Source: Pagrus major
Lineage: Eukaryota; Chordata; Actinopteri; Spariformes; Sparidae
Length of the DNA: 64,000 nucleotides
Assembly: GCF_040436345.1 (NCBI RefSeq)
Contig: NC_133218.1
Coordinates: forward strand, 9,903,539-9,967,538
Direction of reading: 5' to 3'
Made by a program: the position numbers and the translations under genes. Below are positions 1 through 12,430 of the stretch, piece by piece (position 1 is the first letter of the stretch; every line of letters starts with the position of its first letter). The notes under the pieces are model-generated. The model was not told where the DNA came from and made no database searches. It saw only the letters and a list, made by a program, of their open reading frames with translations.

Positions 1-424
1 GTATGGCAAGCCCCAAGGGACAATGTTAACAAACACAGCATAATAAGGACCTGACAAAGCGCTCCACAAAAAAAACCTCTCCTGTGTAATATCAGGACTA
101 CAGCTGATATGCTGTATCCCTTCTCTACTGCTCCTTTTACAGATGTGCATTTTTTTATTCACAGCTAGTGTATGTGTCAGAACATGAATACAGAACTGGG
201 TCAAATACCTACAGCAGCAAACTTGTGGCTCACAGTCGGGTGTGATCTGTCCAGTCCATTCTCACTCCCAAAGTGTAAAGTAAGTTTGATGCAGTAAGTA
301 CCCCTTTAGTGTGACTTCTTGAAGCACCCCTATAGTGCAGTAGCATAAAGAGCGAGAAAGGTCCGAGTCAGAGGGTGGGTCATTCACAAGGGTTTCCCTC
401 CAGAGGGTGGGGTTTGAAGAGTGA
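1..424. other. Intergenic, nothing recognised
   Basis: No exon-like open frame, RNA gene or clear mobile element is visible here. The sequence is AT-rich teleost-type noncoding DNA. Confidence 0.5.
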
Positions 425-665
425 AGAGTGACTTGTTTTAAAATGATGTTACATAAGTTAACACATGTAAATGGAGTAACTTACGTTAGGTGAGTGACGT
501 CCCGCACTTTACGTAACGTGAGTTATGTCACTTACATGAGTTACATAACCTACATTACAAGACTGAATGTTGTCATTTTAACCCAAAGCATGATCTATTC
601 CTAACCCTAACCAAGTAGTTTACTAGCCTAAACTTAACCAAACCAGTAACATTTGACAACATTAA
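425..665. repeat. Dispersed fish repeat, family B copy 1
   Basis: The stretch has the AACGTNA-rich core (repeated gtaa/gtta words) followed by 'cctaaccctaaccaagta' and 'cctaaacttaaccaaac'. The same words recur near 6.5, 12.2, 17.6, 18.1 and 38.2 kb, which shows an interspersed repeat family. I have seen this motif pattern in many percomorph genomes, but I cannot name its class. No coding capacity is seen. Confidence 0.5.
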
Positions 666-2695
666 TAACATTCCAAAAGCCATTGTATGTCATACTATGT
701 GAACTGTTTGTCAGCAAGCTTTATTTTTAAAAGTCTATGGAGACGTTGCATATTAAGTATTATTGCTAACTTGACTGCGAAGCCCTTCACATCCATATAT
801 TACACTATAGGGGCAGGTAGAGCGTCATATTTTGAGCTTAACACCTTGATTCCACCGGGTATGTCTCTGTAACCTGGACCACCAAGAGTGTTTCATCATA
901 CCTGCATTTGATGGCAGTTTGATAGCAGAGACATGATTGGCTGTTAGTTTTCGTTGCAGAATCTGGTTGGTTAAATGGAGAGAGAGTACATGAAGAAACG
1001 CCCATGTCAGGTGAATGGAGGGAGCAGGGAGAGAGGTGAATGAAAAGATATTATTCCTGATTGAACTTGCGCTGAGCTTCATTTCTGACTTTGTTGTGCT
1101 GGAGTGCCTAAGTCTGCACAGACTATTTTGGAAATTGACCGGATGCACTATGCCATTCCACTGTCTGACTTCCTGTCTGGCTCGATGTGCTCTGTGCAGA
1201 TTGAAGTGGCTGTGGTCCGTTTCCATCAAAATAGACTCGGCACATATTCTCTGTGGAGTTGAACGGAGAGCTGCTTCTGGGATGCTGCAGAAATGTGCCT
1301 TGACACAGCCAGTGCAAGCATGAGGTGATGAGTTAGATGTGACTACCTTTCATTTTGAATTGACTAGAGGCACAGTTTTCAATGAAAGGTAGCCTAATTA
1401 TAGGTATTTAATATTTATTTAAATCTGACTATATTTAGCTGGTCAAGCCTGTCAGTTACAATTACTGTGATTTTTTTAAATTTTTTCAAAAATTAAAAGT
1501 GATCATTATGAATTATCAGTAGTGAAACCAAGTATTCTGACACATTGTCACTGTTGGGGGTTAAAAGGAGGAAAGAGAATAAGTCATCATTCCTGCTGTC
1601 CACAGGTCAATGAAAGAAACAAGACATTTTATCAAATTTACAACAACATTTCTCTGTCTGACTGTAGTTTACCAGATATTGTTTTACTTTTTAGAGTCTA
1701 CACCTCTACACTATTTAGAATGGATGCTGAGTCAGTCAGCAGTGTAGCTGTAACATCACATTCGAACAAAATTTTGTATGTTTCTAAATTAAAGACATCA
1801 TTCACACAAACAAAAACACATTTGCACATTCAATAACTTTAAATTGAAGAATGCGGGTCAGATGTTTAAAGGATAAAGTGATTGAATTCAATCTGCTGAA
1901 CAAACTGCGAGCAGTCTTCATTTGGAGTAGAAATGAGTGGGGCACCAGTGGGAAAATGCAATATTGTCTGCTCTTCCCTCACTGGACAAGGTCAATTAGA
2001 GAAGGACATGGATTGGCAATCAAACCTGACACCAAAGATTGACTATGGTGATTATAACCATGCAGATGGGGGGCTTTAAAGGTTATTAATAATGATTTAT
2101 GGAATTAATTAAAGAAGTAAGATAGGATTTCGTGCTTTAAATACATTATGTAAGTCCAGCTGAGGGAACATTTACCACTTGCGGGAACTCCAGTCATAAA
2201 TGTAATATGTTGGATGACTGGATGGTTTGTCATTTGGGCTGTGGTGGAGTTATGATTATGATTACAGAGTGAAGATTGATTAGCTGAAGAGAAGCACCAC
2301 AAATATCAGATATGAGATGCCATGGATTGATTCGGGACATATTTGTCCCAGCCTGATGCGTGCATCAACTATGACACTCAGATTGTCTATTAATAAAGAT
2401 GTGGTTTATTTTTGGTCCACATTACATGTCAGACTGTATTTTGTCTCCATCATTGCAGAGTTTGTTTCTGTAACTTACCTCAGAGGGAATCTTTGTGAAT
2501 CTGTTTCACTACTGTGGTGTCTTCGATGATGAATTTGACTCTCTGTATGTGGTGTTTTCTTTGTCTGTTCACCCTCCACTGCTAATGGGAACTGCCACAG
2601 GTTTTCTGCTATTTTTTTTTTTTTTAAGACAAAATATCAAATCCATAGACTACAGCAGTGGTTTCCAAAATGGGTGGCACAACAGCTATATGACA
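666..2695. other. Intergenic, no supported gene
   Basis: Several open frames of 60-134 codons overlap on both strands here. None has a recognisable domain, splice-linked neighbours or codon bias. A short segment near 810-850 resembles, in inverted orientation, part of the repeat at 11,935-12,050 (shared 'ggtagagc' and 'tattttgagctt' words), so at least part of this stretch is repeat-derived. Confidence 0.45.
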
Positions 2696-2704
2696 GGCTA
2701 AGGG

Positions 2705-2906
2705 CAGTGGCGCACCCAAGGTAAAAATGTCGGCCCCACTTATTTATTTAATGTAAATCAATAATGAATATAAGATGAAAATAAGAAATGTATAGCCAGC
2801 CAGCCACTTTTGACTGTCCCCCTAGCGCTGGCCTTTGGTGGCCACCCTAAGATTTTCAGTGGCCCCTTCTGGTCCCCCTCAAGAACGAATTCTGGGTGCA
2901 GCCCTA
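2705..2906. mobile_element. Candidate hAT-type MITE
   Basis: The left end reads cagtggcgcaccca. The right end, reverse complemented, reads ctagggctgcaccca, so the termini are imperfect inverted repeats. The flanks carry gctaaggg (2697-2704) and gctaaggc (2907-2914), a 7/8 match that fits the 8-bp target-site duplication of hAT elements. The 200-bp interior has no open frame, so this would be a nonautonomous copy. Confidence 0.42.
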
Positions 2907-2914
2907 GCTAAGGC

Positions 2915-3109
2915 CACCACAAGATTTTTTCATTTACTTTTTTTATTGTGCATTTTAATAATTTCACACCACCATAAGAACTAGTCACCTTTAATTCAAT
3001 CAAGCCTAATCCAATATCAAACTAAACATATTTAAATCTGCCAGATCCAGATTTTCACAGATGCCAGACTCGTCAATTTCCATGCATTATTCCCTGCGAA
3101 ATTAATGTA
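2915..3109. other. Intergenic spacer
   Basis: AT-rich sequence between two repeats; nothing recognised. Confidence 0.4.
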
Positions 3110-3345
3110 AATGTTGAAAAACGCCTAACAATGTTAAAGAAAGTGAGAAAAAAGTCCTTAATCTGTCCCTTTATCTGGATCTGCACCAAAAGTTTATGGG
3201 CTCTATTCTGGGCCGAGACCCATCCTCCATCCAAGTTTCATGGAAATACATTGTGTAGTTTTTTGTGTAATCCTGCTGACAAACCAACCGGCCAACAAAC
3301 AAACGGACACGGGTGAAAACATAACCTCTATGGCGGAGTTAAAAA
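3110..3345 (+). repeat. 3' end of a fish non-LTR retroelement, probably RTE type
   Basis: The stretch contains a run beginning 'aatgttaaagaaagtg', then words for 'atctgcaccaaaag', 'ccatccaagtttcatgg', 'taatcctgctgacaaacc', and ends with 'ggcggagtt'. This word order is the familiar 3' tail of an abundant fish retroelement, which I believe is RTE-like. The 61-codon open frame here (3131-3316) is the translated tail, not a gene. The 5' part, including reverse transcriptase, is absent, as is usual for truncated LINE insertions. Confidence 0.5.
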
Positions 3346-6300
3346 CGTTATACAATATTTTCCTGCATACAATAATACATGCAATAGCAGATTAATATAT
3401 TTAGCCACTTGAAGGCAGTAGAAACTAGCTGAGAAGAGCATATCACCTAAAAAATGTAATATGTTATTAAACAGTTTATTTAACAGACATGAAGCAACAT
3501 TAGCGTTGATTTGGAAAGGTGTTCTGGATTCCTATAATTCATTTATTATAGGTACTTCAACTACATTTTTCTATTATCTTTAAAAAGCAAAAAAATAAAT
3601 GTCAAAATTACAATATTTAAAATGGCAGCTGTGCTGCAGTTAATGAAATTACAGCTTACAGGTACCCAGCAGTCAGACATAGAAAACGACAGAGCAGCGA
3701 TGGAGACTTGTCACTGAGCTCAGAGACTCATTTCACCCTCAAAGTAGTCTGAGATGACCAAACCTGAGCTGCTGAAAAGGGGGTGCCATGAAAAAAAAAA
3801 GAATCACTATGGAGTGGTACCATAGTTTTAAAATGGGAGGCATTGGAATGAGAAGAGGAACTCACTAAATTCTTCTTTATCTGAACCTGTGAGTGTCCAG
3901 AGCATCATTAGGAACCGTGTAGCCCAAAGAGAAGAAACACATTGTCAAGGAAAGTTAGTTATCATCAAATGCTTTCTGTGTAACCCATGCTGTCCGGTGA
4001 CCTGTTATAGTTCACAAGCAGAGATGGAAACAAATATCTAAAAAAATATCTTATTACAAATTATGTTTTTAAATCATACCCATTTGATTATATACTTTTA
4101 TCTTATCTAAATATGTAATTGAAATACTATCCATCTCTGGTCACAGGGCAGCTGTCTACAGGTACTGTATGGCACTGTGCATGTCTGATCATTAAATCTT
4201 GGTGGTGACCCTCTAACCCCATGGCCCTTCATTTCCTCCTGATCTGTCAGTATGTCCATGTTTTTGTTGTACTTTGGAAAAAATCTTCTAAGATGTAGCC
4301 CTGAAGGTGATAAATATATGAACACTGTATAAAAAAAAGTTGGATAAATTGTATCCCAATGGTCTCAAAACAACAACAACAAAAAGCTAAGGACCACATA
4401 CACATATATAACAAATTGTATTGGTTTTGAACTTGTGACAAAAGATAGACTTTTGGTATATTGAGACAGCGTTGCACCTGTCTCTCCTGGTAACACAGCA
4501 AAGCTCGCCTCAATGAGAGCAGCAGCACACACATATTTGTTAGCAAACGTATGTTACTGCCTTAAAGGAAAGTGCAACCCTGAAAAATGAAGCCTTTCTT
4601 TCGCCTAGTGGCCATTCCAGCCTGCAAGACAGCTTTTGTAGCTTGTTAATCATTCCCCATGCACAGTCAAAACTGACATGATCATTTGATGCATTATTGT
4701 GTAATGCTCCAGTAATTATTCTTTCCTTTAACAAGCCAGGCTGCCCCCCTTCCCTCCCATGTCTCAGTCATTTATTTCTTCATTTTCTCTCAACTTAGGA
4801 ACAATCTCGGTCGCACTGGAGCATGGAGGAAATGTGACCAAGAGAGTAGTGCACTTTAGCTAAACTAGGATAGCTAATAGGTGTTATAGCACACTGAGCT
4901 ACACCTTCCTAATACACATGACTGTTGTTTTTAATGTTTTTATATTCAGGAAAGCAGTGCTGAACTGTTGTATATTCAAACATACACCCACGTGTGTGAG
5001 CTGCAGTGTCACAAAAATCTCTCCTATTGTTGCTCCACGGGCAAAGATGGGGGTTAAAGGGCCTTGCTTAAAGGCACCTGATTGTTAGTTTTTGACAAAG
5101 GTCAGAGAGTAACTCATTCACTTCCCACGCAGAGGTTTTTCCCTGCCAATCTCAGAATTTGAACCAGATGACCTCAAGGTTACATGCTTGCTTTTACCTC
5201 TCTGGTAAATTGTGTTTCTTGCTGCAGCTCTCGGGTAATTACAAGAGGTGTCAGAGACGCGCTGGATGTAATTACAGGTCAAAGCATAAGATTTACAGGA
5301 GACTGATAAGTGCGATCCTGTGTTCCTGACATTTGATTGCCAGATTTCAGTGAGAACGTACTGCCTTAAACTTTCTTTTACCCTTCTATACCGACATTCA
5401 CACTCACGTCTGTAGAGCTGCTAAGTGGGAGGATTTATTCTGGGGTTAGAGTTATGGATATAGCAGTACAGAGGAAGTAGAAGTACATTTTCTGCACAAT
5501 GTTAGGTGACAGACAGCTGGAGCACTTCCAAGGCTTGGATGGACATGAATTTCTCCTGGTTGAATAATCAGAACAAAAGATGTGCAACTGTGGTTAAAAC
5601 TTTCTGGTTCCAGACCAGTCAAAGACACAAGCTAGTGTATGTAAAATGCATTTTTCTCATGCATGTTAAATGAAGTGTAATCTCCACAGAAAGCTGTGTA
5701 AATCACTCCATGCATGTCTCAGTCCATGTGGTTTGATACATTTGATAAAAATTGAGGCATATATGCTCTATTAGACAGGCGAACGATGGACATCAAGAAT
5801 GCTTCTAAAAGCATTGTGGACTGGCCTTTAGTCTGGATAAATTACAGTCCCTCATCACCTGAAAAACATGCCTGCCATCATTCGGGTATCAGCCTACCCT
5901 CAGTGCCCCCACCCTCATACATATTGATAGAATCTTTAATCTTCTAAAGTGATTTTTAATTAGTCTTAAACAGTCAAATTAATTAAAAAACATACCAATG
6001 CACAAAAGTGAAAAGATTGAAAAATGTGCATCACAAAAGGTGAAGGTGTTGCACCAAGTGGAGTGAAATTTGGAAGGCTATTTCTTTTTCTTGGAAGCTG
6101 TTTCATCCACTTTTAGTGGCAAACTGAGCAGAGCGGAGCGCTTGATCAAACACAGTGACAAGTGACACACGTCAGGCAGGGTCGTTTGGGCATGCTCACC
6201 TCTTCCTCTGGGCTGGGTCGCCAGGTAGCACAACACATATGCCACACAGAAACTGTAGAACACTCAACTGATTTGTATCACTATGAAATCCGGCGATTAA

Positions 6301-6435
6301 CAGGACAAATTACCAGGACCAAGGCAGGAGGAGGGGTTAAAAATAGATCCATTATGGCATGTCTAGAAAAACTGCTGTATAGGCCATATGTATTGTCAGG
6401 CAGCGACCTCCAGTGGCCATAGTAACTATGACAAC
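3346..6435. other. Intergenic; no gene seen
   Basis: AT-rich noncoding DNA. Around 5035-5200 there is a decayed copy of a common fish repeat tail ('gggccttgcttaaaggcac' followed by 'gaaccagatgacctcaaggt'). A related word, 'agccttgctcaagggcaac', recurs near 25.0 kb. Open frames at 4107-4734 and 6078-6422 have no recognisable features. Confidence 0.45.
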
Positions 6436-6439
6436 AGAA

Positions 6440-6620
6440 AAGGAGGACGTCCATTGTCAGGTGATCGCTCAAACACAGGGCTTTCACCCAGGAGACTGCT
6501 GTTAATGTCCCATGTGAAGCCAAAAGTTAGTAGTCAGTTACTTTAACTTAGTAAGAACCTTCAACGGATATCATATGCATAATAAGATATTTACTTAAAG
6601 ATGCTATAAGCCTTATTTTC
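6440..6620. repeat. Dispersed fish repeat, family B copy 2
   Basis: It contains 'ctttcacccaggagactgctgtt' in split form, then 'cccatgtgaagccaaaag'. These match words at 17.6 and 18.1 kb. The copy is short and decayed. Confidence 0.45.
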
Positions 6621-7286
6621 TTAAGAAATGAGCGATAGATAGCTCTATGATCTAACAGTGATCACTGGTCAGTAACCCAGGTCTCCGCCCCCTCCTCATG
6701 CAGTAAAAGAGAAGAAATGTTCTGGTATCCCTGCTCACGTTATCCAATCAGGACAGAGAACTCCATGAGGAAGTGGTTCTGTCTGCTGGTGAACACGCAG
6801 GGCGTAGGACCCTCCAGTTCCGGGACCCAGACCAACAATGGTGGAACAGGGATAGCTACCGATTCCAGCGCTCCCAGTGATTGCTTATATTGTACTACCA
6901 AACAGGCCAAGTGAAGAGAAACAGCTGAAGAACAGAAAGAGCTAGAGAGAGCTGGTAACTAGAAGTGACATCAACGCTTACAGCAGCTTAAACTGACATA
7001 CGTACCAAGCCACTGTCTTTTCCTTAACAAGCACTTTTGTTACCTAAACCCAAACAAACTGTTCCACAATGTTAATGACGTGACGACCAAGGTAAGGTAC
7101 ACCTGTAATTGCCAATCGATCTATTCAGTCAGTCAGGTTCAGGTATGAGGACATGTTGGAACGCAACATTGTTTAACACTGAGCAAAATCCATCCTCTGT
7201 TTCATTATCATACGAAGGTCAATAGCAGCAAAGGAATTCATACTAGCATGTGAACGTGTGGGAGGTTGTGTGTAGATTCCTTCTTT

Positions 7287-7327
<41 letters not shown>

Positions 7328-8460
7328 GTGTGTGGTCTTCAGAGAGTAAGATAAGGGCAGAGTCATTGAGAGAGAAAGAGAGGAAGAGCGAGATAAACAG
7401 GTATAAGTGAAAGTAGAGGAGGTGAGCCATCGAGAAACACACCCTACATGGTTCAGGAGACTAATTATACAAGAAGGCCAAGCTAAGTCGACCACTTCAG
7501 AGAGTCTGCAGGCTACGCAGGGACCAAGCGACATGAATACCCCATTCAGAGGAGGGAAACAGCTTCTCATGCATGCCTTATTACCCCAAAGACCTACGTC
7601 TATGGCAGATAAGTCACATACTCCTTCTAGCCTTGCTCCTCTGCGGACACAGATCCTGTAATGATACATTTCACTTCTGGCGATTTCCAGTTTGATGGGT
7701 AGAAATGTGAAAACAAAAAAAGGAAAAAGTGCGCAATATGGGACATCATCTCTGACCCCCATCAAAGAGTTCTCTCTTCACATCCTGCGTTAAGGCGACA
7801 CAGTGCCAACCCCTCATTTTCCTGCCGTCCATCTCTAATGGGATTTGGGTTTTATATTAAGTCCACTTTCCCCCTCCCTCCCTCCCCTTGTCCTGACACT
7901 GCGGTGTGAGTGATTTGAATTTAAAAAGTGGCTGAATCCACAGAGCAGGCTTCAAATAGGATTGTGTGCGCCTTTCACTGTTAAGCAGGGCCTTCCAGGT
8001 AAGCCTGTCCTGTAAAATGACAGAAAAGGTGAGGGGTGCAGTTATGTAGGGCATCACTTAAACACAAGCTCCCTCAAAAGAGAAAAGCCTTCTTAGATCG
8101 TCTTGTACAAATCAGTGAGGCAGATTTTCTGTCTGTTGGCCAGTCTCCATCCAAAGGGGAATTACATGAACACGAACAGTCGATGCACTCTGTTTTTGCA
8201 CAACGCTTTCATTATTCTCAATAATGAAGGGGGATGAGATTCTGTTAAATAATTGATTCAAGGTCAGGTAGAGAGTTACATCAGTTACATGAAGAGTTAA
8301 ACTGCTCTCAGCTCTGTCATATGAACCACTGCAGCTATGTTTTAGCACCACAGGATATTACAGCATGTTTAAAACTATAAGATATGTTGCAGATGTGTTT
8401 ACTACATAAATGTTTCGAGTCTTTGAAATGACTCCATATAAAACAAGACTAGGAGTTTAC
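6621..8460. other. Intergenic with microsatellite; no gene seen
   Basis: Apart from the GT/GC microsatellite, I see no conserved exon. The 175-codon minus-strand frame at 7238-7765 runs through the microsatellite as His-Thr dipeptides and is judged spurious. Confidence 0.45.
7287..7334. repeat. (TG)n/(CG)n microsatellite
   Basis: A TG dinucleotide run is interrupted by a short CGCGCG block and returns to TG, about 48 bp in all. The alternating purine-pyrimidine tract could adopt Z-DNA. Confidence 0.9.
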
Positions 8461-8666
8461 AGCCATGCTTGAGGCTCTGTGAGGCTGTAATTAGGCACAA
8501 GGACAACGGTAGTACCGACATGCTGTTGTTCAGCAGGTAATATCCATCATGTTTATCATCTTAGCTTCGTGTGTTAGCATGGTAACATCTGCTAATTAGC
8601 ACTAAGCTTTGAGAGCAGCTGAGGCTGATATGTCTTCAGTTATATGGGTTTTTTTGTCATAAAGCA
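8461..8666 (-). repeat. Dispersed fish repeat family A, left part (split by an insertion)
   Basis: The stretch shows 'cagccatgcttgaggctctg', 'gctaattagcactaagc' and 'gctgaggctgat', the start of a widespread percomorph repeat read in reverse orientation. Continuity is lost at 8670 and resumes at 9696 with the expected next words. Other copies lie at about 25.96-26.43 kb (same orientation) and 39.4-39.8 kb (opposite orientation). Confidence 0.6.
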
Positions 8667-8897
8667 AAAGTGTAGTGAACCCAAGAATGTGTCACCACAT
8701 TAATTTGAATTGAAAGGAAATTAATCCTTCTGTTAATTTTTACGGATTGAAGCTGATTCTCCGGTAATATATGTTATACAGACATTTTATTTTTTATGTA
8801 CATTGTGGAGAAAAAGGGAACATTAGTAAGTGGAACCTTTGAGGCTGGGACTGTTGCCATTCCGGTGGTCTCAGGTGTGGACTTCCGCCCACTCGTC

Positions 8898-8967
8898 AGA
8901 CGCAACTTGGACGGCACATGTACAACTCCGTGTCTTCATTACTCTTCTATTCTGTCTGTTTCCACAG
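8898..8967 (+). repeat. 70-bp perfect direct repeat, copy 1
   Basis: The sequence from agacgcaacttgg to tttccacag is identical, base for base, to 9581-9650. The flanks differ on both sides, so this is an internal duplication and not LTR pairing. Confidence 0.85.
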
Positions 8968-9580
8968 GTCAGTACGTGACAATGGTTGATAAATTTAAGT
9001 TGTTTACACTTCTATTTGTGCATACTTACACTGAGAGTGAGTTTTATGGTCATTTGCGTATGTTTATTGTTGTTAAAGAAGTAGGAAATTCGCGCTGTTA
9101 CTGACGGTAAATTGGCGGTTTTTTGCCCCTGCCTTTGTCTTGCAGGCGGTCAAGTGTGTTCGAGACTGCTACTACACACGCACATAGTCTCATACCTGCA
9201 AACAAGAAACACACAACTGATAGCATGGTTCATTTATGTTAATTTAATAATAAGAGTTTAAGGATGTTTATGGAAGATTTGTATAGAAAAATGTTTATAT
9301 CCCTCCGTGAGTCCACTTGTAGTCCAGTGTGTATCACATTCAGTAAAACAGCAGATGTAAGCTGCATGCTAGTCACAGTAAAATGACACTGTAAATTGTG
9401 CTATAGATTTATAGTATGCAATGTGCCTTTTCTTACAGTCAGATTACAGGGTAATGCTGTATTAATTTGTGATTGATTTGTGTTTGAGATTATTGGATGA
9501 ATGTGATTTATAGACATAAAACTGATGGGGATATGACATTGCAGAGTTAATGCTGTATTTTGAATATTGGAGAATTAAAG

Positions 9581-9650
9581 AGACGCAACTTGGACGGCAC
9601 ATGTACAACTCCGTGTCTTCATTACTCTTCTATTCTGTCTGTTTCCACAG
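9581..9650 (+). repeat. 70-bp perfect direct repeat, copy 2
   Basis: Identical to 8898-8967 at an offset of 683 bp. It lies 45 bp inside the right end of the 1,025-bp inserted element. Confidence 0.85.
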
Positions 9651-9699
9651 ACAATTGTATTTGTTCCACAGGTCCCACATTCGGGACCCGTAACAAAAG

Positions 9700-10090
9700 T
9701 ATTGGACAAATCAAAATTGTGACCTGATGTTGGCACTTACAGCTCATCCTGAAGGGGACAGAATTTCATGGCATATCGTTCAATGTTTGTTGAAACATTT
9801 CACTAAAAAACAAAACTGCCAACCTCTTGTGGCAGAACAAGAAAAGACGGAGGAATCACCAGAGTCAGTTGGTTTCATCCTCTGGGAACCATGACTGTAC
9901 AAAAGTTCGATCGAGTAGGTATTGAGTATATTTCACATTTTGACATGATGTTGGTGCTGGAGGAAAAGTCAGAGAAACAATAGAATAGTGTTCATCCTCA
10001 GGAGACCATGAATGTCGATGCAAAATGTTATGGAGTTGTTCAGATGTTTCAGTCTGGACTAAATTCTGACTAAAATATCAGTGGTGGACA
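9700..10090 (-). repeat. Dispersed fish repeat family A, right part
   Basis: It continues the element broken at 8670: 'attggacaaatcaaaattg', 'gacctgatgttggcac', 'catcctgaaggggacag', 'tttcatggcatat' and 'catcctctgggaacca'. These words occur in the same order in the 26 kb copy. Confidence 0.6.
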
Positions 10091-11934
10091 GATGACCATA
10101 TCAACATAGATAAAATGTGTGATCTGTTGCCCACATGTATTCTCATTTTCTTAATCAAATGTAATATAACATTTAACTCTGACTAAGATAAAATGTCTGC
10201 CCCAAATGTATTGACATGCTTCTCTCAGTGTGTGGTCTTCGTCATGCATTTAATTTAATTCTGGCTGACATGTACAGTGTCATTGCTAATTACAGAAGTA
10301 ATACATCGGTCCCTTAGTAAGTGCCTCAATTGCCCTAGACTCATTTCTACAGCACCATATCAGGCACAAAGTCTTGCCTTCAGCCATGTATATTCTTCAG
10401 TTTTCCAAAGAAATTGCTCTTTTCTGAGCTACTTACTCAGTATTCAGAGCAATACAGCATAATGAACATAACACTGGCGTTCTCATCTGTTTGGAGATTT
10501 TTTCGGGGCTGGTGAGAGTTAGGGTCAGGTTTGTGATTGGCAGAACAAAACAGTGACACTTTTTGCGAATAATCATTTTTCATAGGGGCTGTTTTGATTT
10601 CTGGCTAATCATAAACATAGCAGTGCCCCTTTTGTATTTTATTTGTAATTGTATATGCACATTTTGAGGGTGAAAGGACTTTGACAAGTGAACAAAAACA
10701 CCAGATGATATACACATCTCCATGACAATGCCATCAGCGGATGCAAACCATGAGATCCGGGTGAAAGTTTTAACAAAAAGTTATGTTGGGTTAAGTGGGA
10801 TTACGTTTTATTGCCTAATAGCATAATTTGGACATTTTTCTCATCTGTTAATACATTGTCAACTATGATATTTGTGGAAAGAGGAGCAGAATATGCTTTA
10901 AACATACCATGGTTAGTCAGGAGAGAGACCACAAAGAGCTCTGACAAAAGATGATTGCAGTCATCTCTGGACTTCCTCCATCCTGCCTCTAGCTTTTGTG
11001 TCAGGCTGCTCTACTGCCTTTTAATTGTTATGCTTCTTTATTAATTTTATTAGCAGCTTGAAATGTTGGCCAACTTCTGTGTTGCACTCCAAATTACATA
11101 ACAACTCTTCCAAGAAAGTACATACAAAGCTCTGTTGACTGCAGCTTTGTATCTCCAAGGACACAACTGCTAGCTCAATGTCAACGAACAACAAAAGTTT
11201 ATTGAAGTCAGACAGATATTATGGATATTATGAAAAGAAAGTGTTTGGACGGAGAGGGTGAGTTTTATAATTCTAACAATTAATATTCACATATTTGCAG
11301 TTGTTTTGATCAGACAGCAAATATGACTCACAGTCAGTTAGTACAAACATCATTTCAATCAATCAGTTCACTGAAACATACTGAATGGGTTTTTTTGGGT
11401 TTTTTTACAAATTGTATACATATAGAAATATGTAAGTAAGATTATAACATCAACGAACCACAGAAATAACCACCAAAGTAATAATGGATTCAGCATGTTT
11501 ACCCATGAGAAACAAAAGCACAATACAGAATATTGCTCAAATAATGTCTAAAAAACAATCATTTACATACATACTCTGGCTCTGAATCATGGTTTCTAGT
11601 TCCTAAAGAGCAAAAAAAAAAAAAAAATCATCCTTCCCCAAACAGTCCCAAATACCAAAATGTTCCCCTATCACCAACATCCTCCCAGAGTATCAAGGGT
11701 ATCCTGTTCACCCACAGTCAGTTTCCTGCTAGAAAAAAAATGTATGTATCCCTGTCTTTTATGTCCAAGCATCTTGGATCACTTTTCTAGCATTCATATT
11801 TTTGCCTTCAAAGTCCATGTGTGAGAAGTCATGAGATGATTGACGTGTGTGTTGCTTGATTTGGGTTCTGTGTCAAGGTTCCTCCTCCCATGTCTTGTTC
11901 TCTTTAAATAAAATTTGATGATCTTCAACATGAA
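10091..11934. other. Intergenic; no gene seen
   Basis: AT-rich noncoding DNA with a 15-bp A run near 11,611. No exon-like frame or element end was recognised. Confidence 0.45.
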
Positions 11935-12050
11935 ATGTCTTTTGACTTTTACATGGCAAATCCAACATGTTTTCACTCCCAACTCGTCAAATATGGCAGC
12001 TTGGTCAGTGGCCCTAAGCTTAAAATAGGATGCTCTACCTACCCTTCTAG
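11935..12050 (-). repeat. Short dispersed repeat shared with 810-850
   Basis: Read on the minus strand it contains 'gggtaggtagagcatcctat' and 'ttaagcttagggccactgac'. Part of this recurs near 810 in the opposite orientation. The minus frame at 11,794-12,084 passes through it but has no recognised domain. Confidence 0.4.
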
Positions 12051-12169
12051 CTTCTGTATTACACAAAAAGGGCTCAGTGGTCAAGTCTGCTCTGCGGTCA
12101 AGTCTGCAACAATATGTAATATACAGCTTCTTAGATTTTCATGTTGACAAACTCTTCCCATATTAATGA

Positions 12170-12430
12170 CTTTTGTACTGTTAATGGTCAGATGGTCAGT
12201 GGTTAGGTTTAGGCTCCAAAACCCCCTGGGTTTGTGAAAAGATCATACTTTGGGGTAAAATAATGACATTCAGTCTCGTAACATTAATTATGTAAGTTAT
12301 GTAACTCATGACATTTACATACATTAACGTACTTATGTAACATTACTTCATAACAAATCACTCTTGGTCACAAATGGGACATGAATGCCGTTCTCCTGAG
12401 GGAAAGTCAAGCGTATGACACATCCATCCA
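12170..12430. repeat. Dispersed fish repeat, family B copy 3
   Basis: It contains 'ggttaggtttaggctccaaa', 'ccccctgggtttgtgaaaag', and AACGTNA-type words (taagttatgtaactcatg). It ends with 'gttctcctgagggaaagtc', the inverse of the 'caggagacc' words in other copies. Confidence 0.55.

Larger units (their letters stand above)
8671..9695. mobile_element. Solo LTR-like insertion with 4-bp target duplication
   Basis: The 1,025-bp segment starts TGTAGTGAACCC, ends GGGACCCGTAACA (TG...CA), and is flanked by AAAG at 8667-8670 and 9696-9699. It interrupts a dispersed repeat whose intact copies read 'aaagtattgg' across the junction, so the empty site can be inferred. These are the marks of an LTR integrated with a 4-bp duplication. 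No internal region, primer-binding site or second LTR is present, so a solo LTR left by recombination is the simplest reading. It contains an internal 70-bp duplication. A nonautonomous element with fortuitous TG/CA ends is the alternative. Confidence 0.5.

Noticed and set aside
825-1323. Overlapping 134- and 102-codon frames on opposite strands
   Set aside because: Both strands are open over the same interval with no recognisable protein pattern, the usual sign of chance open frames.
7238-7765. 175-codon minus-strand open frame
   Set aside because: It runs through the TG/CG microsatellite as His-Thr dipeptides, and nothing outside the repeat looks coding.
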